Assembly: GCA_017557505.1 (NCBI GenBank)
Contig: JAFYYP010000005.1
Location: forward strand, 1 to 64,000
DNA: 64,000 bases
Direction: 5' to 3'
Source: Bacillota bacterium
GTDB taxonomy: Bacteria > Bacillota > Clostridia > Peptostreptococcales > Anaerovoracaceae
Under the pieces are notes generated by a model that had not been told where the DNA came from, ran no database searches, and was given only the letters and a program-made list of their open reading frames with translations. The translations under genes were made by a program, and so were the position numbers. Each line of letters opens with the position of its first letter. The first letter of the stretch is position 1. Positions 15,838-25,414 of this stretch are shown one piece after another.

Positions 15838-16704
15838 ATGAATACCATCGAATTAAGGGCAAAAGCAAAAGTAAATCTCATCCTGAACGTGCTCGGAAAA
15901 CGGGACGACGGATACCACGAACTGCAGATGGTGATGCAGGCCATCGACCTCGCGGACGACGTGGAAATCTCCTGGGAAAAACTGACCGGCGAGAATGCGA
16001 TCCGCTCGTGCGCCTTCGGCGGCGGCATGGAGATCGCGCTGGATCCCGGCAGCAAAAAGCTGCCTTCGGGGCCGAAGAATCTGGCTTACCTTGCAGCAGG
16101 ACGCATGCACGACGCGTTCCATCCGGGGCAGCGGGAAGTCTGCAAGATCCGGATCGTCAAGAACATTCCACTGGCGGCGGGGCTGGCCGGCGGATCGACC
16201 GACGCGGCAGCCGTGATCTGGGGCCTGGCAAGGCTCTGGGGCCTGGCCGGCGAGACGGACAAATGCCTCGATGCGCAAGTGCGGGAGACATTGTTCAACA
16301 TCGCGCTGTCCATCGGCTCGGACGTGCCATTCTGCCTGGCAGCTGCAATGGGTCACGAAGCGGCTATTGCGGAAGGACGCGGCGAAAAGCTGACCTACAT
16401 CGATCCGCTCGACGCCCGCATCGAAACGTTTACGCCGAAGCTCGAAGTTCCGACGGCGAAGGTCTACGGCGCGCTGAAGCCGGAAGACTATGCGAAAGCC
16501 TACGACGTGGCCGGGTATCTGGCTGCAAAGACGCTCGAAGAAAAGTGTTCTTTCCTGGGCAATCACCTGCAGGCGCCTGCCACGAGGCTGTACCCGAAGA
16601 TCGCCAAAGAGATCGCGCGGATGGCGAAAGATCCAGCGGGCCTCGCCACGCTGCAGTCGGGCAGCGGTCCCACGGTATTCACGGTCTATAAAAAGGAGAA
16701 TTAG
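15838..16704 (+). CDS. ispE: 4-diphosphocytidyl-2-C-methyl-D-erythritol kinase
   Basis: 288 residues, GHMP kinase family. Phosphorylates CDP-methylerythritol in the MEP route to isoprenoids. Visible: AKAKVNLILNVLGKRDDGYHE at the N-terminus, the ATP loop PLAAGLAGGSTDAAAV and the C-terminal SGSGPTVFTVY. Full family length. The ATG lies directly after a TATAAT, so the mRNA is probably leaderless. Followed three bases later by a dehydrogenase gene whose ribosome site overlaps the ispE end, implying an operon of two. Confidence 0.95.
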   Translation: MNTIELRAKAKVNLILNVLGKRDDGYHELQMVMQAIDLADDVEISWEKLTGENAIRSCAFGGGMEIALDPGSKKLPSGPKNLAYLAAGRMHDAFHPGQREVCKIRIVKNIPLAAGLAGGSTDAAAVIWGLARLWGLAGETDKCLDAQVRETLFNIALSIGSDVPFCLAAAMGHEAAIAEGRGEKLTYIDPLDARIETFTPKLEVPTAKVYGALKPEDYAKAYDVAGYLAAKTLEEKCSFLGNHLQAPATRLYPKIAKEIARMAKDPAGLATLQSGSGPTVFTVYKKEN

Positions 16705-16707
16705 TAT

Positions 16708-17655
16708 ATGAAGATCGTCGTTCTGAACGGAGCAAAAGTGAACTATGATGGCCTCGCGGGCTATGAATCGCTTGGCGAAAACGTCGTCTGCTACGATACC
16801 TGCACACCCGGGCAGTACGCAGAAAGAGCCGAAGGCGCCGAAGTCCTCGTGTCGAAGGAACTTCCCATGAATGCGGACACCATCCGCTCCCTGCCGGACT
16901 GCGTCAAACTGATCTGCGAAGCCGGCACGGGCTACAACAACATCGACCTGGCTGCCTGCAAGGAGAAAGGCATCAAGGTCGCGAACGTGCCCGCCTACTC
17001 CACCGACCGCGTCGCGCAGACCGCCATCATGATGCTGCTGAACCTGTCCTCGGAGATGGGCAGACAGATCCGCGCGCTGGAAAAGGGTGACCGCAGCAAC
17101 TTCACGAAGTTCCTCGGGGTCAGCCACACGGAAGTGAACGGCAAGACGCTGGGCGTCGTCGGCGCCGGCAACATCGGCGGCAAGGTGATCGAGATCGCCA
17201 AGGCGCTCGGTATGAATGTTCTCGTGTATACGCGCACACCGAAAGACTTCGGCCCGGGCACACGCAACGTAAGCCTGGAAGAACTGCTCCGCGAAAGCGA
17301 TTACGTGACCCTGCACTGCCCGCTCACGCCGGCGACGAAGCACATCATCAACGAGGAGACGCTCAAGCTCATGAAACCGACCGCCTGCCTCATCAACGCA
17401 TCCCGCGGTGCGCTCGTGGATGAGCCCGCTCTTATCAAGGCGCTGCAGGAAGGCCGCCTGGCCGGCGCAGGACTCGACGTGCAGGAGACAGAACCGCCTC
17501 TCGCGGACAACCCGCTGTACGACATGCCGAACGTCATCCTGACGCCGCATATGGGCTGGAAGGGTCTGGAGACCCGCCGCCGCCTCGTGCAGGTGCTGGC
17601 CGATAACATCGCGGCCTACGCGAAGGGCGAGAAACTGAACATCGTGAGCGAATAG
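16708..17655 (+). CDS. NAD-dependent D-2-hydroxyacid dehydrogenase
   Basis: 315 residues, D-isomer-specific 2-hydroxyacid dehydrogenase family. The Rossmann loop VVGAGNIGGKVIEIAKALGM (about 150-170), the active-site Arg in NASRGALVDE and the catalytic His in ILTPHMGW are all present. Substrate could be glycerate, hydroxypyruvate or a branched 2-ketoacid; the sequence does not decide. GGAG lies 10 bp before the ATG. Ends 15 bp before a strong terminator. Confidence 0.9.
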   Translation: MKIVVLNGAKVNYDGLAGYESLGENVVCYDTCTPGQYAERAEGAEVLVSKELPMNADTIRSLPDCVKLICEAGTGYNNIDLAACKEKGIKVANVPAYSTDRVAQTAIMMLLNLSSEMGRQIRALEKGDRSNFTKFLGVSHTEVNGKTLGVVGAGNIGGKVIEIAKALGMNVLVYTRTPKDFGPGTRNVSLEELLRESDYVTLHCPLTPATKHIINEETLKLMKPTACLINASRGALVDEPALIKALQEGRLAGAGLDVQETEPPLADNPLYDMPNVILTPHMGWKGLETRRRLVQVLADNIAAYAKGEKLNIVSE

Positions 17656-17669
17656 AGAAAACTATTAAA

Positions 17670-17702
17670 AAAAGCCCTCCGGACATCTGCCGGAGGGCTT
17701 TT
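17670..17702 (+). terminator. Bidirectional Rho-independent terminator
   Basis: AAAAGCCCTCCGG pairs with CCGGAGGGCTTTT over a 7-nt loop; T and A runs flank both sides, so it can serve both the ispE operon and the convergent TIR gene. Confidence 0.9.
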
Positions 17703-17740
17703 GCATACCCGGAGCACATGGTGCCGGGCATTCTTTTTCT

Positions 17741-20700
17741 CTACTTCAGGAAATACGTCGCCTTCTGTTCTTCGGACAGTTCCCGCCCGTTCAGCAGCTG
17801 CTGCGCGATATCGCGGAGCTGCGAGCCGTCCGCCCAGCGCAGGATCACGACGTCGCCGTTGACTGCCGCAGTCGATGCCACCTTAAACGGAGCAAACAGG
17901 AGCACGCCCCGCCCGTCTTCCCAGGAAGACAGATAATGATACTTCCCTTCTTCCCAGCGGACCAGCGCGACGCCCGTCTCCGCGTCATACAGGCCGTCCG
18001 CCTCTGCCATGAACGCCGCATCCCCGTAATACCCGTCGCAGAGGACAGGCATTTCGATCTCCGCGGCGGATGCCGGGGTCACGTCTCCGGAGAAGTTCAC
18101 GACGTGGCCCATCGGCGCGACGCTTTCCATCGTGCCGAAGAGCTCATAACGCAGCTTTACTTCCGTATCCGATACCGCGTAGTCAAAGATGCGGCTGTCC
18201 GCCTCGCACAGGGCGATCTCTTCGCCGGTCGACGCTTTCAGAATGCGGACGTTATAATCCGCGTCCTGGGCGATCAGGATATCGTGCTCCGCTTCCGGAT
18301 AGAACAGAAGGACCGTATAAGGAAGGCTGTAGACCTGCAGCACTTCGCCAGTCTGTGCGTCCCGGACCTCTGCCGCGATACGTCGGCTGCAGTTTTCCTC
18401 GAAGGTCGCTCCCGCGAGCTGATGGGAATAGTCCGCCCTGGCATTGTCCCGCGACACTTCGAAGTCGAGTTCCGGATCCTCCGCATAGGTGTACAGGCAC
18501 AGGATCTTTCCCTCTTCCGGCAGCAGATAAGCGTCGAGCAGGATGAATCCGGGCCAGGCTGCGGCAAAGTCGAACAGGCGGTCCGTCGGCAGGCCCCAAT
18601 CCAGCCCGACGTGCCAGCACTCTTCCCAGGTATCCGTGCGGAAGACAAAGAGGCAGGGATACGGCAATGTAGTCGAAGAGGTCCCCATCGCAAACAGCTG
18701 CGAAGCGTCTTCGTTCAGGAACAGTTTCGAAAAGCTCACGGCACCGGTCACCTCGGTCACCCTGGGGTCGCCCGACGGCGGAACGTAAATGGAAACGTGA
18801 GGATACGATACGTTCAGCTTCTGTACCGCCTCCAGCGTCTCAGGATCGTATATCCGGATCGATTCCTCCGCAGGATCCACGCGGTAATCCCTGCGGTTGC
18901 GGTAAGAGAACATGTAGCGGTCCGTGGGCATAAGCTTGGACGCCGTATCTTCGCCCGCGATCACCTTCAGGACATCGCCGGTCTGGGCGTCGTAGACGTG
19001 CAGACCGTCCCCGTGATAATTCCAGATCCGGCTGCCGTCCGCGGAGATCCGGATGCGGTAGCTGTTGTCCGATACGGTGGACATGACGGACAGTTTATCG
19101 TTGAGCCGGGTCATCAGAGGCACGGAGCCCTCCTGTGCGGTCAGCTGGTACACGCAGAGCTCTCCGTCTCCCTCGAGCAGGATAAACGTGTCGTTACTGC
19201 TGTTTCCCAGAGGACTTTCGTGGCCATAGGCTGCTTTCTTCAGGCCAAAGGGGCAGGCAAGCGTCTGGAGCACGTCACCGTCTTTCGCGGAAACGATGCG
19301 GGCCGTATCATCGCTGCAGGTCAGCAGCAGCGCGGATCCTTCCGCGTTCCACATGAGATCCGAGACCTGATACAGCCCCGGCGGAATGTCCATCCGGATC
19401 TCGTCTTTCGCGCAGTCGAAGAGGTAGACGTGGCTGTTGTTGCAGAGGATCGCGCAGAGAGAAACGTCCTGGCCGGAGAACTGCACGCTGCTGACCTTCA
19501 CGTCGCCCAGTCTGCCCAGATCGAAGACCAGGGCGGGTTCTTCCGCCTTCGCGTTCCAGAACAGCAGGGCGCTTTCCCGCCAGCCTGCGATCAAAGAGCC
19601 GTCCCGGGAAACGTCGAGTCCCTTCACGTACGTATCTGCCGTATAGCGGAATATCACGTTGTCATTCTTGGTATCCATCTGGTCTGCTTTGACCCGCAGA
19701 ACGACCGGGGCAGATCCTTCCTCGATATTCCGGTAACCGCCGAGCAGAAAGATCTCGTCCTCTCCTGCGGATGCGGCGGCAGACAGCCGTATCCCTTCCG
19801 CCTCGTACGTGCGGTAGGCGGCGCTATGGTTTCTCAGATAAGCGCTGAACACGCCCTTTTCCTTCTGCAGCAGAAGATAGGCATCGCCGGATTCGTACAG
19901 GCTGTAAGCCGGTTCGTCTAGCCATTCGTAATAGGGATCCCGGTCTATATAACTGTCCTTGTCCACGAACTTCGCAACGTTCAGGCCGTTCAGATCCTCG
20001 ATGCGGTCCGGGTAGATCAGATAGGCGCCGAGGCCCTCCGTAAACAGGCACTGGACCGGTTCCTCTTCCAGAGCGCCGTCCTGCGAAGTCTTCTGGCCCG
20101 TATTCAGATCGTAGGTCGCAAGGCATCCGTCGATCTGCCGGGAGAAACAGTACAGATAATTGTCCTGAGCCCGCCAGGTCTCCAGCCCGGGCACCTGGAT
20201 CCGGGTCACTTCCTGATAGACGCTGTCCCCCTGTCCGCTGATGATGGCGGAGCGCAGGGATCCCAGCGCCTCTTCGGTGACCGGGCGTTCGGGATCCTTG
20301 AAATCCTCCGGCAGGGCTTCCAGCGACAGGAGCATGGCAAGCATGCGGTCTCCGCCATCCAGCGCTTCGTCCGCGCTCTGCGACAGCCACTTGGATTCCG
20401 CGATCAGCGCGTCGTTCCTCTCCGCCGTGATCTGCGTGTTCTTATGGAACGCATAGCCGAGGAAGCCGGACAGGAGCAGGATGACCGCTGCGGCAGCGCC
20501 TGCCAGGATGCGGTTTCTGCGCTGTCTGGCCCGCTGCCGCAGGTCGTCGTAATTCACGCCCAGCATGGGGGCGAGGATGCGCAGTTTTTCCCCGGAAAGC
20601 TTTTTCAGAGCGCCTTCCGCCGAGGAGGCCCGCACGTCCGCAGCCAGAGGTTCGACCTCGATCAGCCGGCCGTTCTCTTCTCTGAAGCGCAGTTCCTCCG

Positions 20701-21061
20701 GGAAAGAATCCTCCGGTTCGCCTTCTGCGAGGACCGTCAGAATATGATCCCGGCGGCCGAGCGCCAGGAAATACCGAAGTTCCTCCAGGCACCATTTCGA
20801 CTGCAGATAACGCGGCGAACAGATGCAGATCAGCCATTCCGATTGCTCCAGCGCCGCGTGGATGTCCTCTCCGAGGTCAGAGGAAAGCGGCAGCTCTTCC
20901 TGATCCCGGAAGACCCGCCCCATCTTCGCGATCCCCCGCGACTTTTTCAGCGCGGACGGAATGCCGAAGTTCTCGATATCCTTATGAAGCTTTTGCGCGA
21001 TATCCTGGTCCGGCGACTGATGCCGGTAAGAAATGAACGCTTTGTAGCGATAGGAGTCCAT
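17741..21061 (-). CDS. TIR domain - transmembrane - beta-propeller-like protein
   Basis: 1106 residues. N-terminal TIR domain (about 5-135): YKAFISYRHQ, DQEELPLSSDLGEDI, and SKWCLEELRYF in which Glu94 occupies the position of the NADase glutamate. A single membrane helix follows at about 187-204, then a charged linker with the motif AESKWLSQSADEAL...AMLLSLEALP often found ahead of WD40 arrays, then about 800 residues of beta-rich repeats with weak WD-like spacing (for example VSSVQFSGQDVSLCAILCNN). The TIR side is predicted cytoplasmic and the propeller outside or the reverse. Possible roles are immune or surveillance signalling; no effector or cyclase gene is adjacent. GGAGGT precedes the ATG. 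Confidence 0.8.
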   Translation of the reverse strand: MDSYRYKAFISYRHQSPDQDIAQKLHKDIENFGIPSALKKSRGIAKMGRVFRDQEELPLSSDLGEDIHAALEQSEWLICICSPRYLQSKWCLEELRYFLALGRRDHILTVLAEGEPEDSFPEELRFREENGRLIEVEPLAADVRASSAEGALKKLSGEKLRILAPMLGVNYDDLRQRARQRRNRILAGAAAAVILLLSGFLGYAFHKNTQITAERNDALIAESKWLSQSADEALDGGDRMLAMLLSLEALPEDFKDPERPVTEEALGSLRSAIISGQGDSVYQEVTRIQVPGLETWRAQDNYLYCFSRQIDGCLATYDLNTGQKTSQDGALEEEPVQCLFTEGLGAYLIYPDRIEDLNGLNVAKFVDKDSYIDRDPYYEWLDEPAYSLYESGDAYLLLQKEKGVFSAYLRNHSAAYRTYEAEGIRLSAAASAGEDEIFLLGGYRNIEEGSAPVVLRVKADQMDTKNDNVIFRYTADTYVKGLDVSRDGSLIAGWRESALLFWNAKAEEPALVFDLGRLGDVKVSSVQFSGQDVSLCAILCNNSHVYLFDCAKDEIRMDIPPGLYQVSDLMWNAEGSALLLTCSDDTARIVSAKDGDVLQTLACPFGLKKAAYGHESPLGNSSNDTFILLEGDGELCVYQLTAQEGSVPLMTRLNDKLSVMSTVSDNSYRIRISADGSRIWNYHGDGLHVYDAQTGDVLKVIAGEDTASKLMPTDRYMFSYRNRRDYRVDPAEESIRIYDPETLEAVQKLNVSYPHVSIYVPPSGDPRVTEVTGAVSFSKLFLNEDASQLFAMGTSSTTLPYPCLFVFRTDTWEECWHVGLDWGLPTDRLFDFAAAWPGFILLDAYLLPEEGKILCLYTYAEDPELDFEVSRDNARADYSHQLAGATFEENCSRRIAAEVRDAQTGEVLQVYSLPYTVLLFYPEAEHDILIAQDADYNVRILKASTGEEIALCEADSRIFDYAVSDTEVKLRYELFGTMESVAPMGHVVNFSGDVTPASAAEIEMPVLCDGYYGDAAFMAEADGLYDAETGVALVRWEEGKYHYLSSWEDGRGVLLFAPFKVASTAAVNGDVVILRWADGSQLRDIAQQLLNGRELSEEQKATYFLK

Positions 21062-21111
21062 AAAGTACCTCCGGGGCAGAGCCCAGGATCATGCAGGCGT
21101 ATCGAAGCAGT

Positions 21112-22293
21112 CTATAGCATAAGATCGATGCAAACGATCTCACTGTCCGTGCCCACGCGCAGCGGCACCTGGAAGACGCCGGCGCCGGCGGATACGATGG
21201 AAACCGTGTTCTTCGTCTTCGCAAGCCCGTGAAAATAACCCTTCGGGAAAGCGCGGCCCACGAAGAAATTGTACGGGAAGAACTGCCCCTGGTGGCTGTG
21301 ACCCGCCAGCACCAGCTCTGCGCCGCAGTCTGCGGCCTGAGCGATGCCCATGGGGTCATGGTCCAGAACGACGGTCGGCTTGGACGGATCTGTGCGCGTC
21401 AGCAGCTCCTGCAGCGGCACTCTTCTCTCACCGTCTGACACGACGCCGGTGCGGCCGATCAGGTTGAAGTGATCCAATACGATACAGTCGTTGTCCAGAG
21501 GAGAAATGCCTGCCTCTTCATAAAACCCCGCCAGATCCGCATCGTCCGGCTCCGGGTCATGATTGCCCAGCACCGACCATTTGCCGTCCGGCGCGGAAAG
21601 CGCAGCCAGGATCTTCGCCACCTCGTGCTCGTCGCGGCACTCGTTCACGTAGCCGTGGTTGAATTGGTCACCGGTGAAAACGATCAGGTCGGGCTGCAAC
21701 GCAGCGGTCTCGCGGCAGATGCGCCGGATGAGCCGCTCGCCCACGACCGCGCCGATGTGCAGGTCGGAGAGGTTCACGATGCGGTAGGAGCTTTGCGGTT
21801 CGACGGATTTGTCCTTCCGCAGATCCGCCTGATAGTTCACGACCACCGGGTGACCCGCGTGGAACGCCCCGTTCACGACGATGCAGACGGCAAACAGCGT
21901 GCCGATCAGGATCATCCATGCGCGGAAATGCGGCGCCAGCACCCAGCGGTGCAGCGCTGCGTACACGATGTCGGAGAGGACGATCATGGGTGTGCCGTAC
22001 ATCAGCAGCCCGACGCCGATGCCCGAGATGCGCACGCCGGTGCGGTAGACAACGGAATCCAGCTGTGCGTCCGTGGAAAAGCGCTGGAAAAGCGCCAGTG
22101 CGATCGCGATGACGCAGAGCTCCGGTCCGGGATTGTAGCCGGTGATCTGTTCGACCGCATAGCCGATCCGGATGCCGCCATACAGGCAGCAGGCGATGGA
22201 AAACACCGTAATCGAGCCCTTTGGCCAGTGATTCTTCTTTTGGTTGTAGCGGTCCGTACGGTCCGGATCGTTGAAGCGCGTCAGGAGTTTCAT
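21112..22293 (-). CDS. Membrane-anchored metallophosphoesterase (YkuE-like)
   Basis: 393 residues. About four hydrophobic segments in the first 150 residues precede a calcineurin-type phosphoesterase domain with all metal motifs: SDLHIG, VFTGDQFNHG, LGNHD, LDHDP and AGHSHQGQ. Members of this group act on phospholipid head groups or related substrates at the membrane, but the substrate is not known. Three bases separate it from the coaBC stop upstream, so it is probably translated from the coaBC transcript; the TIR gene follows 50 bp downstream. Confidence 0.88.
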   Translation of the reverse strand: MKLLTRFNDPDRTDRYNQKKNHWPKGSITVFSIACCLYGGIRIGYAVEQITGYNPGPELCVIAIALALFQRFSTDAQLDSVVYRTGVRISGIGVGLLMYGTPMIVLSDIVYAALHRWVLAPHFRAWMILIGTLFAVCIVVNGAFHAGHPVVVNYQADLRKDKSVEPQSSYRIVNLSDLHIGAVVGERLIRRICRETAALQPDLIVFTGDQFNHGYVNECRDEHEVAKILAALSAPDGKWSVLGNHDPEPDDADLAGFYEEAGISPLDNDCIVLDHFNLIGRTGVVSDGERRVPLQELLTRTDPSKPTVVLDHDPMGIAQAADCGAELVLAGHSHQGQFFPYNFFVGRAFPKGYFHGLAKTKNTVSIVSAGAGVFQVPLRVGTDSEIVCIDLML

Positions 22294-22296
22294 TCG

Positions 22297-23478
22297 TTAC
22301 TTCAGGCAGAATTCCAGGATCTTTCTCGCAGTCTCGTCCTTGGAGAGCTGACCCAGATCGTGCTCGCCGTCCGCAGACAGGATCGTGACGTGGTTCGTGT
22401 CCACGCCGAAGCCTGCGCCGGCTTCCGTCAGCGTGTTGGCCACGATGAAGTCCGCGTTCTTCTTTTCGAGCTTCGCGCGGGCGTTCTTCAGCAGGTCCTG
22501 CGTTTCCATGGCGAAGCCGATCAGCTTCTGACCCTTCTGCTTGCGCTCGCCGCAGGTCTTCAGGATATCCACGGTGCGGGCCAGCGGCAGCGCCAGGTCG
22601 CTGTCCTTCTTCTTGATCTTCTGGTCGGAATAGTCGGCCGGCTTATAGTCCGCTATAGCTGCTGCGAAAATGGCTGCGTCAGCGTCCGCAAAACGGCTCA
22701 GCACGGCGTCGGCCATGTCGCCTGCGCTTTCGATCTCTACCGTTTCCACGTTCACCGGAGCCGCCAGGTTCGTGCGTCCGGTCACGAGCGTCACTTCGGC
22801 GCCGAGATCGCGGGCTGCTCTCGCCAGCGCATAGCCCATCTTGCCGCTGGAATGATTCGTGATGAAGCGCACCGGGTCCAGGCTCTCGCGGGTCGGGCCG
22901 GCCGTGACGATGATCTTCCTTCCGGTCAGCCAGCGGTCGGATTCCATCAGGCTGCAGACCGCGTCGTATATGACTGACGCCTCAGGCATGCGGCCCTTGC
23001 CGGTGTCGCCGCAGGCCAGATAACCGCTGTCGCTGTCCAGAATATACATGCCCCTGCGCCGCAACGTTTCGATATTCTCCTGCGTCGCGGGGTTTTCCAG
23101 CATATGCGTGTTCATGGCAGGTACGACCAGCTTCGGACAGGTCGCGGCCAGGAACGTGGCCGTCAGCATGTCGTCCGCGAGGCCATGCGCGGCTTTTGCG
23201 ATCACATTGGCCGTCGCCGGGGCGATCACGAATACGTCCGCTTTCTTCGCCAGCGCGATGTGGTGCACTTCCGGGGTCTCGTCCAGCGAGAACAGGTCGG
23301 TGACCACGCGGTTGCCGGAAAGCGTCTGGAACGTCAGCGGCCCGACAAACTTCTCCGCGTTCGCGGTCATCAGCACGTGCACGTCGTGCCCTGCCTTCTT
23401 CAGACTCGATACCAGTTCGCAGGTCTTATACGCCGCGATACCGCCGGTCACGCCGACCAGGATACATTTAGATTCCAT
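22297..23478 (-). CDS. coaBC: Bifunctional phosphopantothenoylcysteine decarboxylase / phosphopantothenate-cysteine ligase
   Basis: 393 residues, full length. CoaC flavodoxin-like domain first: GVTGGIAAYKTCELVSSLKK, His in EVHHIALAKKAD, and the PAMNTHM motif. CoaB follows from about residue 185: VTAGPTRESLDPVRFITNHS, SSGKMGYALA, ADYKPADYSDQKIKK. Catalyses two central steps of coenzyme A synthesis in the cytoplasm. Upstream gap to the LysR gene is 50 bp; downstream it is coupled to the metallophosphoesterase. Confidence 0.96.
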   Translation of the reverse strand: MESKCILVGVTGGIAAYKTCELVSSLKKAGHDVHVLMTANAEKFVGPLTFQTLSGNRVVTDLFSLDETPEVHHIALAKKADVFVIAPATANVIAKAAHGLADDMLTATFLAATCPKLVVPAMNTHMLENPATQENIETLRRRGMYILDSDSGYLACGDTGKGRMPEASVIYDAVCSLMESDRWLTGRKIIVTAGPTRESLDPVRFITNHSSGKMGYALARAARDLGAEVTLVTGRTNLAAPVNVETVEIESAGDMADAVLSRFADADAAIFAAAIADYKPADYSDQKIKKKDSDLALPLARTVDILKTCGERKQKGQKLIGFAMETQDLLKNARAKLEKKNADFIVANTLTEAGAGFGVDTNHVTILSADGEHDLGQLSKDETARKILEFCLK

Positions 23479-23528
23479 AGGCCAAAGCCTCCTTTGATTC
23501 GTCGGTAATACGATCCGTTCTTATTCTA

Positions 23529-24401
23529 TCACGATTCTTTCAGCTGCGTCTTTGCAAATGCGGCGAACTTCGCCGCGGCAGGCGACCGGTCTTCCTTTGG
23601 CGTCAAGGCGATGCCGATCTCCACGATCCACTCCGGATCGGTGGGTACAAGTCTGACGTCCCTCGTATCCAGTTCCCGTTCGATGATGCGGTTGTCGAGG
23701 GTCACGCCGAGACCTGCGGCGACGAGGAACAGGCAGGCGCGCGTATCGACCGCCCGGTGACGGATGTTCGGCTGTATCCCCAGCGCAGTAAAAGCCCGGT
23801 CGTTGTCCGTTCCCTGCATCGGCGACCTTCCGATAAAGTTTTCGGTCTCGAAATCCTTCATGGTGTACACACCCTTTTCCACCGCCGGATGACCCGGAGG
23901 AACGACGGCGACCAGGGGGTCCTGCAGCAGCGGGATGAAATCGAAGGCCCCTTCTCTGCGGCTTGCGATCACGAAGTCCGCCTCGCGATCCGCGACGGCC
24001 TGGCAGAGGCGGGTGCTGTAACCCTGCAGGATCTCCACTTCGATCCCCGGATGCTGCTTCGCAAAGGAAGCGATCACTTTTGCGAGCCAGCCATAATAGC
24101 AGGGATAGGCGCACCCGACCCGGACCGTTCCGGTCTCCGCGCCGCGCAGCTCGGCCGCCTTTTCCTCATACCGCTGTCCGGCCCGCGCCACCTCTTTGAT
24201 GACCGGCAGCAGCTGCAGACATTCCTGCGTCGGGGTGACGCCGTTCCTGCCTCGGGTCAGCAGGGGAAAGCCGGCTTCGTCCTCCAGAGACTGCATCATG
24301 CGGGAGATGCCTGAAGGGGTATAGCCCAGAACGTCCGCTGCAGCGGACAGGTTGCCTGTATCCAGAACAGTGAGCAGCGCTCTGCATTTTTCTGTGTCCA
24401 T
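23529..24401 (-). CDS. LysR family transcriptional regulator
   Basis: 290 residues. Winged HTH at the N-terminus (GNLSAAADVLGYTPSGISRMMQSLEDEAGF) followed by a periplasmic-binding-like effector domain (about 90-290). Divergent from an EamA transporter with a 103-bp shared region, the usual arrangement for LysR control of the neighbour. The effector is unknown. AAGGAG lies 9 bp before the ATG. Confidence 0.92.
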   Translation of the reverse strand: MDTEKCRALLTVLDTGNLSAAADVLGYTPSGISRMMQSLEDEAGFPLLTRGRNGVTPTQECLQLLPVIKEVARAGQRYEEKAAELRGAETGTVRVGCAYPCYYGWLAKVIASFAKQHPGIEVEILQGYSTRLCQAVADREADFVIASRREGAFDFIPLLQDPLVAVVPPGHPAVEKGVYTMKDFETENFIGRSPMQGTDNDRAFTALGIQPNIRHRAVDTRACLFLVAAGLGVTLDNRIIERELDTRDVRLVPTDPEWIVEIGIALTPKEDRSPAAAKFAAFAKTQLKES

Positions 24402-24504
24402 CCGTCAAGACTCCTTTGCGTAAATGTCAAAGATATCACGTTTTCTTATCCTTTTCCTCAACAATACGCCGGGTGTATACTCGTGTCAAGAAGGGAGTCT
24501 TACC

Positions 24505-25377
24505 ATGCATACCAAGTTGAACCGCAGACAATCCGAGATCCTGCTGGCGGCGGTCATTTCGGCCCGTGCCACCAGTATGCTCTTTTCCAAGATCGTTTTA
24601 GCCGGCATGGACGTCTTCAACCTGATGGCCCTGCGCTCGCTGATCGCTTTCGCGCTGCTGACCCCCTTATTCCATAAGCAGATCCGCGCCGCCACGCGCA
24701 AGGAGATCCGTGCCGGCTGCATCATGGGCAGTTTATTCTTTCTGACCATGGCCACGGAGCTGGCTTCGCTGCGCTACGCGCCGACCAGCACCGTCGCTTT
24801 TCTGCAGAACACGGCCATCGTGATCGTCCCGTTCCTGCAGGCCGTCCTGCTGCGGCGCATGCCGGAGAAAAGAGCCATTGCGGCCTCCTTGATCTGCCTT
24901 GCCGGCGTCGCTCTGCTGACCCTCGCAGGCAGTTCCGGGCCTGCCATCGGCATTATCCTGGCGATGGCTTCCGCTTTCGCCTACGCGTTCACCATCATCG
25001 CGACGGACCGGCTGTCCCACAGCGGCATCGACTCCCTGACGGCCGGCATCCTGCAGGTCGCCGCAGTCGGTATTCTCAGCTTGGCAGCGTCCTTCCTGTT
25101 CGAATCGCCTCACCTGCCGCAGAATGCGGCATCCTGGGCTTCCATCCTGACGCTCGCTATCGTCTGCAGCGGTTTCGGTTTCACCCTGCAGCCCGTGGCG
25201 CAGAGCGGCACGTCGGCGGAGACAGCCGGCCTGCTGTGCGCACTTAATCCTTTAGTGGCGAGCGTTCTCGGCGTCGTCTTCCTGCACGAGGTGCTGTCCG
25301 CAAAGGCCATTCTGGGCGGACTGCTCGTCCTGGCAGGCATCATCCTCTATTCCGTCAAAACAAAACCGGCAGAATGA
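24505..25377 (+). CDS. EamA/DMT family transporter
   Basis: 290 residues from ATG 24505 (MHTKLNRRQ), which has AAGGGAG upstream; a longer in-frame start lies inside the LysR promoter region and is rejected. About ten hydrophobic helices in two five-helix EamA repeats (LRSLIAFALLTPLF; SASFAYAFTIIATDRLS; FLHEVLSAKAILGGLLVLAG). Inner-membrane exporter of an amino acid, metabolite or drug; substrate probably the ligand of the divergent LysR regulator. A TATACT at about 24474 is a plausible -10. Confidence 0.9.
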   Translation: MHTKLNRRQSEILLAAVISARATSMLFSKIVLAGMDVFNLMALRSLIAFALLTPLFHKQIRAATRKEIRAGCIMGSLFFLTMATELASLRYAPTSTVAFLQNTAIVIVPFLQAVLLRRMPEKRAIAASLICLAGVALLTLAGSSGPAIGIILAMASAFAYAFTIIATDRLSHSGIDSLTAGILQVAAVGILSLAASFLFESPHLPQNAASWASILTLAIVCSGFGFTLQPVAQSGTSAETAGLLCALNPLVASVLGVVFLHEVLSAKAILGGLLVLAGIILYSVKTKPAE

Positions 25378-25385
25378 TCTGCCGG
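25366..25385 (-). terminator. Terminator after the LysE gene
   Basis: CCGGCAG/CTGCCGG with a 6-nt loop overlaps the EamA stop codon. The T run (GGTTTTGTTTT) is on the minus strand, so it terminates the convergent lrp-lysE operon. Confidence 0.75.
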
Positions 25386-25414
25386 CTGTGTACACGGGGA
25401 CGGTTCTGCCGTCC

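Noticed and set aside
15853..17550. 565-residue minus-strand open frame
   Set aside because: Antisense to both ispE and the dehydrogenase, which are conserved on the plus strand.
17936..19921. 661-residue plus-strand open frame
   Set aside because: Antisense of the TIR-propeller gene; Arg/His/Val-rich shadow typical of GC-rich coding DNA.
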